Source: Bolinopsis microptera
Taxonomy: Eukaryota; Ctenophora; Tentaculata; Lobata; Bolinopsidae
Assembly (NCBI RefSeq): GCF_026151205.1
Contig: NC_087083.1
Coordinates: 3,698,460 to 3,760,459 of the forward strand
Direction of reading: 5' to 3'
Length of the DNA: 62,000 nt
Position 1 is the first letter of the stretch. Each line of letters starts with the position of its first letter. The notes under the pieces are model-generated. The model worked only from the letters and a program-made list of their open reading frames with translations, searched no databases and had not been told where the DNA came from. The position numbers and the translations under genes are program-made. Below, piece by piece: positions 44,905-54,308 of this stretch.

Positions 44905-45784
44905 TATTTATTTATTGACATCCTTCAGTCTCCAAAACGAGGTGTGAAGGTAAATTAACTTTGAGCCTTGTTTTGGCGACTGCTTAATCGATGGGCAAGT
45001 AGGTATTTGTTTTTTAGCACTGTTGAACATTGAAACAATTATAAAATGTTTATTTTTATCTTATATAACGTACAATATGAATGACATATGCTATATGCTA
45101 TAGTGACGTAACATATATAGTGCAAAGAATTAGTAACTTGCTAGATGTGATTTAGTGATAATCGACGTTAACATTTTGCAGTTTACAGTTGCACAATGTT
45201 GACGTCGATTGTTACTAACAATTATCTGAATTTAATACAAGTACATGTCACATATGAGTATTGCTGAAAGCACAGTGTAAGGCCTACACGGACCGCCTCT
45301 AACTAGCCAATCCCTGTTTACATGCCGTGTAGCAGGGGACTAGAAAGAGCTAAACTAGTAAGCGGGGCATAGCCAATACACTATACTTCCATCATTGAGT
45401 ATATTACCAACCAAAGGAAAAATTTCCTTGTGTTTGGAATCTACCTAAATCTAACCTATCTATATAAATTGGGTAGCTGAATGAAACTCGTGCCTCAAAA
45501 TTTTCCGTTATTAGCATTGCAGTGTCCACGCCCTGTACTGCGTTAACGACCGAAATTTTCCCAATATGCAATAATTATTTTGCTTCTAAAATTCTCTGAT
45601 AATTAATAATATATCGTGACATGTAATTGTAAGATAACAAACCTCGCGCGCGCGGCGCTTACATCTGCACCTGAGAATCTCTAAGCAATGTGTGCAGTGT
45701 GGCTGTCTGCGCGGCGGGCTGTGTATTGTGTATATAGCTGAATTTAAATTTAGATTTATTTGTAAATGTATAATAATATTAATA
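44905..45784. other. Flank with a small inverted repeat, no gene
   Basis: No coding signal. An imperfect hairpin pairs AATCGACGTTAACATT (near 45,160) with AATGTTGACGTCGATT (near 45,196). The 5' leader of LINE E2 should lie at the left edge, but its end is not marked. GC-rich alternating GCGC occurs near 45,645. Confidence 0.45.
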
Positions 45785-46894
45785 GTAGAGGCTCTTACGG
45801 GCAAAAAGACGTGTTTTCTGCTACGCACAGGGGGGTCTGAAACCAGGTTTTCGATCAAATGCTGCCATTTGTAGTCAAACGTCGCCAACAGTTGCTCTCG
45901 TCCAATGAAATCGCTGCATTTTGCAAGTTAGTATGCATAATTGAATTACATATATTCATATGCGGAGCTTGGCTTACATAATGCAGCGATTTCATTGGAC
46001 GAGAGCAACTTTTGGCGACGTTTGACTACACACGGCAGCGTTTGATCAAAAACCTGGTTTCAGCTCCCCCTGTGTACGAGGTTAGAGACCTAACCGCTAA
46101 TTGGACACAATAATATGATGTCTAAGGATCGATAATATGTTAAGAAGTATAAATTTGGCCTTATTAGTCACGTGCTATACCAATGCGCGTTTTAAACTTT
46201 GACAGTCTATTACTCTAAGGCAAATAGAGTAATTATATTCATATTTTGTCAGCAATAAGATCACATTATTTTCTATTTAGTGTGAAAATATGAGCTAGAA
46301 CGGACATAATCTCGCTGAGTTATAGCTGTTTGAAATTTATGATGAACGCGCGGGTGCCAATTGATAACAACTAAATGCTTTTGCGCGTAGTGCGCGTCGA
46401 AAATTTGGCAAAAACGCTTGCGGAGTGAAAATATTCAAACTTCGATAAAGTATATGAAGTGGGTACTTCTCGGAAAGGAAAAATTTAGGCAAACACGATG
46501 TGACTATTTTTGGGTTGATTTAATACAACTGCAAAAAATTATTCAAACTTCAAGCAAAAAAGTCAAAATTTTTACCACTTTTTTGGATTTTTACCTCAGA
46601 ACAAATAGAGGGATTTGTTTTATTTTTATACAATCTTGTGCGGCTGTCTTTTAGCTATCTTTATGCAAGTTTTGCCGACATGCCAACAAAATTAACTTGC
46701 TCAAAATATCAAAAAACATGGTTTTTTGGCCTATTTTTGGCCCAAAAATCGGTTTTTTGCGATTTTACCCCAGAACAATCAGTCCAATCATCTTGAAACC
46801 ACTTTCAATCGATTCTACGGTCAAAAATACGTCTAGTAAGGTGTATCTGGGGTCCCTAACGTATCGAGCAGACAATGCCCGTAAGAGCCTTTAC
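45785..46894. mobile_element. ~1.1 kb element with 19-bp terminal inverted repeats
   Basis: The left end GTAGAGGCTCTTACGGGCA (45,785-45,803) is the inverse of the right end at 46,876-46,894 except for one base. Both ends abut TA, and the flanks TATTAATA and TATAAATA differ by one base, so the target could be TA (Tc1/mariner type) or an imperfect 8 bp. The interior has no transposase frame; the 78-residue frame at 46,418-46,654 is unrecognised. It is probably a non-autonomous DNA transposon and contains the foldback element at 45,826-46,074. Confidence 0.6.
45826..46074. mobile_element. Foldback MITE with ~95-bp arms
   Basis: The left arm begins CACAGGGGG, continues CTGAAACCAGG, and includes GTCAAACGTCGCCAACAG and CTCTCGTCCAATGAAATCG. 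The right arm is its near-complete inverse, ending CCCCCTGTG. About 45-50 bases of A+T-rich loop separate the arms. TACG flanks both ends (45,822-45,825 and 46,075-46,078) as a possible 4-bp target duplication. It has no coding capacity. Confidence 0.75.
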
Positions 46895-47515
46895 TATAAA
46901 TATGTATTGATTGTTTTGTGGTAAATAAAAATTTTGTTTTACTAAAAATTTTGTTTTGCTAATGCGCACGGCGCTCAAAGCGACAACATCATTAGATTTT
47001 ATTTTGTCTATTGACGCATATTATATTTTTGCCGAAAACACACTTCCCGAATTGCACGCATTCATGCATTTCCAATTGCAGCGACTCTTTTCAAACTTCA
47101 TTGTTCAATATCAATCAATTCCTCATATTTAATTTGGTCGACGCACGCTAACATAATATAACTCAGTGCAACATTAAGCAAATTACAAATATTTTATATT
47201 ATCAAATTTTATGTGTTTTCAGTGGAAATGTAACGGGCGCCTTTTATTTTAATTTTTAATGTTTATAATGTTTGTGATCAGTGATGTATTATTAAATTTT
47301 CAATAGCTTTCAATTTCATAGTTAGTAGTTGATCGAACGTAATTACATTAATATTATTTATCAATTAAACTTGTAGCGCGATGCACTACTGGGTCGCGCG
47401 CGCGCATCCAATAATGCTTCTCGCAACCACGTATGCAGATCGGCGAGATGCGAAGGATTGACATCGTGAATCAACAATTAAACAAACAGTAGAGCTGCAA
47501 AAATAGTGTAGCGCG
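46895..47515. other. Intergenic with a GC-rich repeated motif
   Basis: A+T-rich sequence with an alternating GCGC block near 47,393-47,404. The motif AGCGCGATGC occurs at about 47,375 and 47,510. CTTCTCGCA, GATCGGCGAGATGCG and GGATTGACAT follow near 47,415-47,465 and recur at 48.4-48.7 kb. No gene is seen. Confidence 0.5.
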
Positions 47516-47950
47516 ATGCGTATTAGTATTAAAATGATAAGTGGTTTGGCCAATTACGGAGCTGGTTTGTTCAGTATGAGCAGATCTGGTCTTAATTTGG
47601 TATCAAACAGTAGATGCAGTAAAAGTAGCAGTAAAATGAAGAAAGTCCACAGTTCTTTTCTTCCGGAGAGGGTGAGACCATATTGGAACAAACTCCCCTC
47701 GGATGTCAAGAATTGTGGGACTGTGTTAAGTTTTAAAATAAGATTAGAAGCTTTCAAAAAAGAAACTATTTTAAACGGATCCGTAAATGATATTCATTTT
47801 TGGTATGTTTCGGACGAAGTATTAGGAAAGATTGAGGGATTAAATTATGCTACTAATAAAGAGAAGCACAATGAATATCTTGTGTGTCATCCTCATGTTG
47901 CTAAGAAACGCTTTATTAACTTATATAGTAGTGGAAAGTATGTAAATTAG
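47516..47950 (+). pseudogene. C-terminal fragment of a LINE-type reverse transcriptase protein
   Basis: 144 residues on the plus strand, opposite to the other LINEs here. The core SSFLPERVRPYWNKLPSDVK, followed by VLSFKIRLEAFKK, is the widespread C-terminal tail block of LINE polyproteins (F-x-x-R-V-x-x-W-N-x-LP-x-x-V ... S-F-K-x-x-L). No polymerase core lies upstream, so this is a 5'-truncated remnant. The ATG at 47,516 is just the first in the open frame. The stop is followed after about 45 bases by an A-rich AAATAAAAAAG. Domestication is possible but unsupported. Confidence 0.6.
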
Positions 47951-49553
47951 ATTCATTTTCCCAGAAACCCTTACTGGTAGGGGCCTAACTTCGAAAATAA
48001 AAAAGATAGAAACGTCTGGTTTTCAACAAAATGTTCGCCTTGTAAAAATAACGTTTCCCCCCAGGGGGAAATTCAAAACAATATAGATTTTGAATTATCG
48101 CGAAAATTCTTATTTTGGGCCTTATATAATAAAAGTACACAGCTTTAACTTTGCGGATTCCTGTACTCTGATTGGCTGAATTGTGTCACGTGCTAGCTGT
48201 TTGAACAGTGGAATGCGCCACGCGTGCAAATCATGCTTGATGTCGCGCGCGAGGTCGAGCCGTCTGTTTAAATTAAACCAACTCTAGTACCACCACCAGC
48301 CAGTAACTTTTCCTGGGTTATCTTGGTTGTTTAGGCCAATAGATTTAAGATATTTTTAAAACTTTAGTAGATATATTTTTGATGATGTGTGATGATGTTT
48401 GTGTCATTATATTTTGATTTGATTTGATTTGATTTGTTACTGTGCCGCGCCGCGCACTCAATGAGGCTTCTCGCAGATCGGCGAGATGCGCTATTGTGCC
48501 GCGCCAAGCTGCGATTAATTGAAATCGTCAATTAACAAAAAATAATGACTCTAAAATCAAATTGCTCGCTACTTGTTATATGTTGAATCGCAATGCACTA
48601 CCGGGCCGTGCCGCGCATCTTCTCGCAAGGATTGACATAGTGAATCAACTTGACCATTGTTAATGGTCTGGCCCGGCGCGCGCTAATTCGTAGCACGTGC
48701 CATTGGTCCACATTTTGAGAAGAAAGCGGCGCGCGCTACTTCGAAGAAATTTAGATGAGTAACAACCGTCAAAAATCAATTTGTTATAATACTGCAAATA
48801 AGCATTATTATTTTAAAAATTAGTTCTTGTGTACTCACATCACACATATTATTGTAATATACTAAAAAAATCTAAACTTCAGAATTAATGCAAATTATAT
48901 TTTTAATCGCTACACTGTACACGTTGCCCGCAAATAAAAAAGCAATTTTTGTCAAACTTTCAACAATCGAATCATGTTTATATTTGTCATACGTTGTATG
49001 ACCCGCCTGTATCGTCGAAACTCTATATATAATAGTGAAGCTATATATAATAGTGAAGCGACCGTGGGGGTCACCACGTGATACAAGTTTATATGCTAAC
49101 ATATGCATATTTAAATTATTTCTTCATATTATTATTATTTAAATTATTCATACTTACTAAAGTGTCATTATAAGTTCTTTAGCATTGTCAGTTGTTGCAT
49201 CACGTTTATTTATCCATTTAACTGTATCTAAAGTTGTTTAAATTTCCACCTAAAGTGAATGTGATAGAAAGAACTTTGTGAATATAGATAGTCCAGATTT
49301 GAACTTGGACCCCCAAGGGCCAAGGCCAAGGGTGATTTTCAATTCATATTGATGTGATTATCTTTTGCATTATTTCATATTGGGTCATTGTGAAATTATG
49401 TATATATTGTATGAATACTTTTTATATTTGAATGTTGCAATTTTGTCGATCTGACAAAGTTTGCTTTTGTCTGCACGTAAAACAAAATCCTACATTATTA
49501 CCGCCGAGTCTGCTTACATTTGCCTACCTTATCCAGCTTGAGCACTTTTTCAG
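47951..49553. other. Intergenic with dispersed GC-rich repeats
   Basis: No gene recognised. Contains further copies of the motif seen at 47.4 kb: CTTCTCGCAGATCGGCGAGA near 48,468, and a looser copy at 48,590-48,660 with CGCAATGCACTAC and GGATTGACATAGTGAATCAA. A short GATTT tandem lies near 48,415-48,436. The sequence ends with a splice-acceptor-like CACTTTTTCAG immediately before the left piece of the founder monomer. Confidence 0.5.
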
Positions 49554-49590
49554 CCTAAATTTGTTTCTCTAAAATTCTTATTCGCTAATT
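49554..49590 (+). repeat. Left piece of the founder monomer, cut off by LINE E3
   Basis: The 37 bases CCTAAATTTGTTTCTCTAAA... to CGCTAATT are identical to the consensus of the array just after each unit junction. The next monomer bases (GTATTGACAATTCC) appear at 55,391, on the other side of E3. Together the pieces make one complete unit of about 1,107 bp. Confidence 0.9.
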
Positions 49591-49620
49591 AATAAAACAA
49601 AAGTTAATAAAACAAAAGTT
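49591..49620 (-). repeat. 15-nt terminal repeats at the E3 3' end
   Basis: Two perfect copies of AATAAAACAAAAGTT (plus strand) mark the 3' terminus of the element, directly at the monomer junction. Terminal short tandem repeats are typical of CR1-like elements and are thought to take part in priming. Confidence 0.8.
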
Positions 49621-49929
49621 AAATTTATTACCAATTATTCAATCAATACATATCATAAATTCTAATATTGGAAACACAATGCAGAATGGATGTCTTAAAC
49701 TATAATTTGTTGTCACTAATAATCTATTTACTTTCAAAGTTGAAATTTAGTTAAGTATGAAATGCCACCACATCATAGTTAGGGTAAAATATAATTCTTA
49801 AAAATTTTAAAATTAAGAAGATTGCTCTATGACTTAAAATTTAAAATTCAGCTAAAGATGTCTAATTTTTAAATAGTTGGTTACAGTTTATGACAGTACT
49901 GGCATGACCAATTTTATTGTGGCTGGTAA

Positions 49930-49975
49930 AAGGACCCAGTTGCCTGTAAGGGCTTTACCGAACCCCTGGGGACCA
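49930..49975 (-). other. Conserved 3' UTR motif of E3 (shared with E2)
   Basis: Plus strand AAGGACCCAGTTGCCTGTAA, then GGGCTTT, CCG, AACCCCTGGGGACCAC. It matches E2 at 33,560-33,606 with about eight differences. The CCCCTGGGGACC core is partly self-complementary. It lies about 0.95 kb downstream of the ORF2 stop in both elements. Confidence 0.6.
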
Positions 49976-50918
49976 CAATGTGATAGGATCAGGCCAGATG
50001 TTTCTATGTAGAGCAATTTATTTATTTCGGAGCTATGGTTACGTGGTATAGTTGGTGGTCATGTTTAAAGGTCAGTTTATCCTTGTGTGCTAATTATCCA
50101 TCCAGATGCTTAGTGATGTGAGTAAATCATGCCCTTCTACATTATATAACGTTTAACTATAAATTTGTTTTTACCACAGAAACTGTGGCACTAAGGTCAA
50201 GAATTAAAAATTTGTACTCTCATTGATAGTTAAAGCGTTTTTTTTTTTTCCCCAGCACTACTACACAACAAAAACCTGTCGGCCCACCGAGGAAACACAG
50301 TCGCAGAACAAAGAACCCAATTGTGCTCCTCTATTCTGCGATCGTGTGTATTTACTATAAACTAGCTAAATGCAGTTAGTAAAATTTTCTGGAATCATTC
50401 AAGTCGTTTGATTAGTTTATGTGTCAAAGTAATGTCCATGATAATCATATTTTTGGATCCCCGGTGGGCAAACACTCGTCCCAAAGGCTAAGGCAAACCT
50501 GTCAATGTTTCCCCATACGAAGTAAGGAGAACACATACTCAGCCTACAACTCCACCCATGGGACGAGACGTCGTGAGCCTCAAAATATATAGCATATACC
50601 CAGTCAGCAAACACTATACACAACATACATACGATACCAATCAATGTATAATGCCATTACTTCATTTAAAAGAAAATACATCTGCTATCTAATTTTTAAA
50701 AAAATTGAAGAATAAACCTGAAGAGAGGAGAAGGAGAGAGGGGTTTGGGAGAGGTAGAGTAGGAAAACAACAAGATCCTGTGCCGCAGGATTTTAAAATT
50801 TGTTGTATGATGATTCGTTTTGTGTCGTCTCTTAGATTAATATAGGTCTGATACCCTTGTCATGGTTTTTTGCAATAACACCGTGGTTTACTCATGTGAT
50901 TATGTTTACTAAATCAAC

Positions 50919-53900
50919 CTATTTCAATGATAATTCATTTGCATCAAAGTTGTAACTGCACCAAAGTTGTCGGTCATATTTAGATTGTAGTTCTAACAAA
51001 GATTTCTTAAGGTTAAGGTTATTCTTGAATATACTGATGGGAGTGGAGAAGTCTATTTCACTTGTTGACTTACGGCAGTGATTCCAAATACTAGTTGATT
51101 GATAGATGAATAGTGAGGATGGAGTGGGTGGGATGAAGTAGTTGTCTCGTCTTGGTGACCTGTTGAATAAAGAGAACATTGAGATTGGTGATTGGAACTT
51201 ATTAATTTTGAACATTTCCAGTAAACAGTGCAACTTATGAAGATTGTGGACAGTCAGGAAGTTATACTCGTTACAGATTGGTTTACTGTGTTCTAGTTCA
51301 AAGAAATCTTTGCCTAACATCTGCTTGATAACTTTACCGGTCTTATCCCTAGTGATAGGCCTTACTCTGGCACATGTTTTGAACTTATTGAAGTATGCAT
51401 CATTATCACCAAAGAGAATTCTTATGCATTTCTTTTGTGTTTTAAATATGGCTTCTAGTTTATTATTTGATACACCTCCCCAAACAGATATTCCATAACA
51501 TAGGTGTGATTCAAAAAGGGTGTGGTACAGGTCCTTATATAGTTTTTTAGGTACACAGCGTCTAATTCCACATAGTCTACCTATCTCACATTTCAATTTA
51601 CGGTTTAACGCTCTTAAGTGAGCATCCCAGTTCAGTTTTTGGTCAATAATGACTCCAAGAAACTTAGTTTCCTCCACCTTTTTAATTACTATATTATTTA
51701 GTGTCAGTTCTAATTCATTGGTGTTTGAATCTGGTTCATTTCTACAGTTCGGCTTAAAGTGGATATAGCAACATTTCTTTATGTTGATATGCAGCAAGTT
51801 ACTCTTCATATACTGATGAACAAGTTTAAGAATTTTATTAGCTTTGCAGTAAAGTGTTTTTATACATTTATCTACAACAAATATGTTGGTGTCATCGGCA
51901 AAAAGTATAAACTTACCTAGGTCTGATACTCTATATATTTCATTGATGTAGATAATGAAAAGCAAGGGACCTAATACTGACCCCTGAGGAACACCAAATA
52001 TTACAGACAGTTTTTCGGATTCTTCTCCAAGTACTGAAACATATTGCTGTCTATTAGAAAGGTAACTGGCTATCAATTTATTTGCAGTCCCTCGAATTCC
52101 ATAATCATTCAGTTTTTTAAGCAGTTTATCATGACAGATTGTGTCAAAAGCTTTACTTAAATCAATGAAGATGCCTAGTACGTGATTTTTATCTCTTAAA
52201 GATTTTTCAATGTAGTCGACAGAAAAGTTGAGTGCATGGCTTGTCGAGTGATTTTTTCTAAAGCCATATTGATTTTCATATAATAATCCTTGCGACTGAA
52301 AGAAACTGTAAAGCCTGGAGAATATGATTTTTTCAAGTATTTTACCGAATATTGCTAAGGTTGAGATAGGCCTGTAATTTTCAAGAAGCTCAGCATTTTC
52401 TTTCTTATATATTGGACTTATTTTACCTACTTTTAGGTCGTCTGGAAAAAATCCCTGTTGCATACATTCGTTGTACAATACCGATAGTAGTGGGCTAATT
52501 TTGCCTGATACTGCCTTTACTATATGTACTGGTATGTCGCTAGCCTTGCCATTCTTAAGTTCCGATATGATCTTAGCCACCTCCTCAGGTGAGCAGTCAT
52601 GTAGATATATATTAGCTGTATTCGATTTAGGTAAGAAGTCACAGAAACTTGGAAGCTGATTTATTTGTATCTCTCCTAGTTCTGTGTAGGCTGCATTAAG
52701 GTTAGATGCTAGGGATACAAAATACTTATTGAATTCATTAGCTATAACTCTGCGATCAGTTATCTTTTCATTGTCTATGGTAAATATAGGTCTGATATCA
52801 CGTTTCTGTTTGCCACGAATTTTATTTATCAGTTCCCAGGTTTTCTTGGAATTTCCCTGAGTTTCAAGAAACTTGTCAGAATAATATTCAGATACAGCTT
52901 TTTTACGAACCTTTTTTAGAGCCTTTCTATATTCTTTGTAGTCATCATAACGGTTTCTTTTATTACAGCAGATAGAACACACGCATGTGCCCCCTTTTGT
53001 GTCAGTTTCGCCTTGTTTACACTTAACTTTCCTGACTTTCGCCCAGTCATCATACAGCCCATGGCAGTGGTTTACTGAGGCTATAATCCCGCCAGTAATC
53101 CATGGGTTGTTCTGCATAGTGCGCTTAGTGGTTTTGGGTACAGCTAGTTTGCAGGTTTCGTCAATGCTGTTTTTAAAGATATCATGAAAGTTAGTAAAAT
53201 CTATAATTGGTTCATTGTCTAGTTTGTTACCCAAGACTTCAGCAAATTTATCAGTGTTTGATTTACAATAGTCATAGTATTGAGTGTGCTTGTGAATATT
53301 TTTGGTCTTGCTAATTTCCCAGTCAAATATTGTAAATATAGGTAGGTGATGAGATATGTGATCAGTTATGACTCCAGAGGCAGTAACAGAGTCTAGGTCA
53401 TTTGTAATGATGTTGTCGATGCACGAGGCATTACATCCAGGCTTTTCATGAGTTGCTAATGATATCAATGGGAAGAAGCCTCTACTGAATAGGACGTCTT
53501 CATACTGTGCAATAATGTTACTGTGTTTACCATGGAGATTAATGTTAAAATCACCTGCAATGTGTGTATGTTTTGGTGCTTTATCAAGGATTGACGACAA
53601 TTCTTGGAGAGCTTGCTCAGCATTGCCACTTGGAGGGCGGTATATTACTCCTATAGAAGTAGAATTTCCTATACTTCCTATGGTTACAAAGAGGGTTTCT
53701 AGATTTTCTGTTACTTGTGACAGGTTGTTATTTTTAACAGCATTAAAGGAGTTAAGGACATATAGAGCTACTCCTGAGCCTTTTACTTTCGAGTCAAAGG
53801 TATCTTGATAGAAGCTCTCATAGCCTGTGAGTTCGTACAAGTTTTTCAATTCAGGGCCTACATTTGTTTCAGCAAGACCAATTACAGAGAATTTGTTAGT

Positions 53901-54308
53901 AAATCTAGCTATTTCAATTGCCAGCGAGTCAAAGTTTGATTTGTTGCCATCAAGATTTTGAAATATTAGTGAGTTTTGCACTTGTAATTCGTGAGCAAAG
54001 GTGTGGTTTATGCCTTTTACAGAATATGAGTCACAGCTTTCAAGTACCTCAGAGATTTTACGTGTAACATCATCTGCATCAGTGTTATCATCATTGTCAT
54101 CATTCAGAAGCTTGAATGGGTTATAACGGATTACTGCTAGGTGGAGACAATTATTGCAGTACAAGTCAACTTTTTGATTTTGTTTGTCACTGGTGTTATA
54201 GCATCTAGAGTGAATGGGACAGTTACAGTTGTAGCATTCAAATATAGATTGACCTAAATAGATACTTTTTAAACAGTGGGCACAGACCTCTTTTTTAAGA
54301 ACATTCAT
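50919..54308 (-). CDS. E3 ORF2: PHD finger, APE endonuclease, reverse transcriptase
   Basis: 1,129 residues, uninterrupted. PHD-type finger at residues 9-54 (C9, C12, C25, C28, H33, C36, C51, C54). Endonuclease: SLIFQNLDGNKSNFD, VIGLAETNV, GVIYRPPSG, IAGDFNINLHG, CIDNIITND and SHHLPIF. Reverse transcriptase: NYRPISTLAIFGKI, QYGFRKNHSTS, FIDLSKAFDTICH, GVPQGSVLGPLLF and FADDTNIF with the catalytic Asp pair. The C-terminal region has YGISVWGG, CIRILFGD and TCARVRP. The start ATG overlaps the ORF1 TGA (ATGA at 54,305-54,308), which points to termination-coupled reinitiation. Copies of this kind nick DNA and prime reverse transcription at the nick. This ORF looks intact, although the element's 5' end is lost. 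Confidence 0.95.
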   Translation of the reverse strand: MNVLKKEVCAHCLKSIYLGQSIFECYNCNCPIHSRCYNTSDKQNQKVDLYCNNCLHLAVIRYNPFKLLNDDNDDNTDADDVTRKISEVLESCDSYSVKGINHTFAHELQVQNSLIFQNLDGNKSNFDSLAIEIARFTNKFSVIGLAETNVGPELKNLYELTGYESFYQDTFDSKVKGSGVALYVLNSFNAVKNNNLSQVTENLETLFVTIGSIGNSTSIGVIYRPPSGNAEQALQELSSILDKAPKHTHIAGDFNINLHGKHSNIIAQYEDVLFSRGFFPLISLATHEKPGCNASCIDNIITNDLDSVTASGVITDHISHHLPIFTIFDWEISKTKNIHKHTQYYDYCKSNTDKFAEVLGNKLDNEPIIDFTNFHDIFKNSIDETCKLAVPKTTKRTMQNNPWITGGIIASVNHCHGLYDDWAKVRKVKCKQGETDTKGGTCVCSICCNKRNRYDDYKEYRKALKKVRKKAVSEYYSDKFLETQGNSKKTWELINKIRGKQKRDIRPIFTIDNEKITDRRVIANEFNKYFVSLASNLNAAYTELGEIQINQLPSFCDFLPKSNTANIYLHDCSPEEVAKIISELKNGKASDIPVHIVKAVSGKISPLLSVLYNECMQQGFFPDDLKVGKISPIYKKENAELLENYRPISTLAIFGKILEKIIFSRLYSFFQSQGLLYENQYGFRKNHSTSHALNFSVDYIEKSLRDKNHVLGIFIDLSKAFDTICHDKLLKKLNDYGIRGTANKLIASYLSNRQQYVSVLGEESEKLSVIFGVPQGSVLGPLLFIIYINEIYRVSDLGKFILFADDTNIFVVDKCIKTLYCKANKILKLVHQYMKSNLLHINIKKCCYIHFKPNCRNEPDSNTNELELTLNNIVIKKVEETKFLGVIIDQKLNWDAHLRALNRKLKCEIGRLCGIRRCVPKKLYKDLYHTLFESHLCYGISVWGGVSNNKLEAIFKTQKKCIRILFGDNDAYFNKFKTCARVRPITRDKTGKVIKQMLGKDFFELEHSKPICNEYNFLTVHNLHKLHCLLEMFKINKFQSPISMFSLFNRSPRRDNYFIPPTPSSLFIYQSTSIWNHCRKSTSEIDFSTPISIFKNNLNLKKSLLELQSKYDRQLWCSYNFDANELSLK

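Noticed and set aside
45160-45212. Imperfect hairpin as an operator or terminator
   Set aside because: Eukaryotic context, no adjacent transcript unit, and no second copy found.
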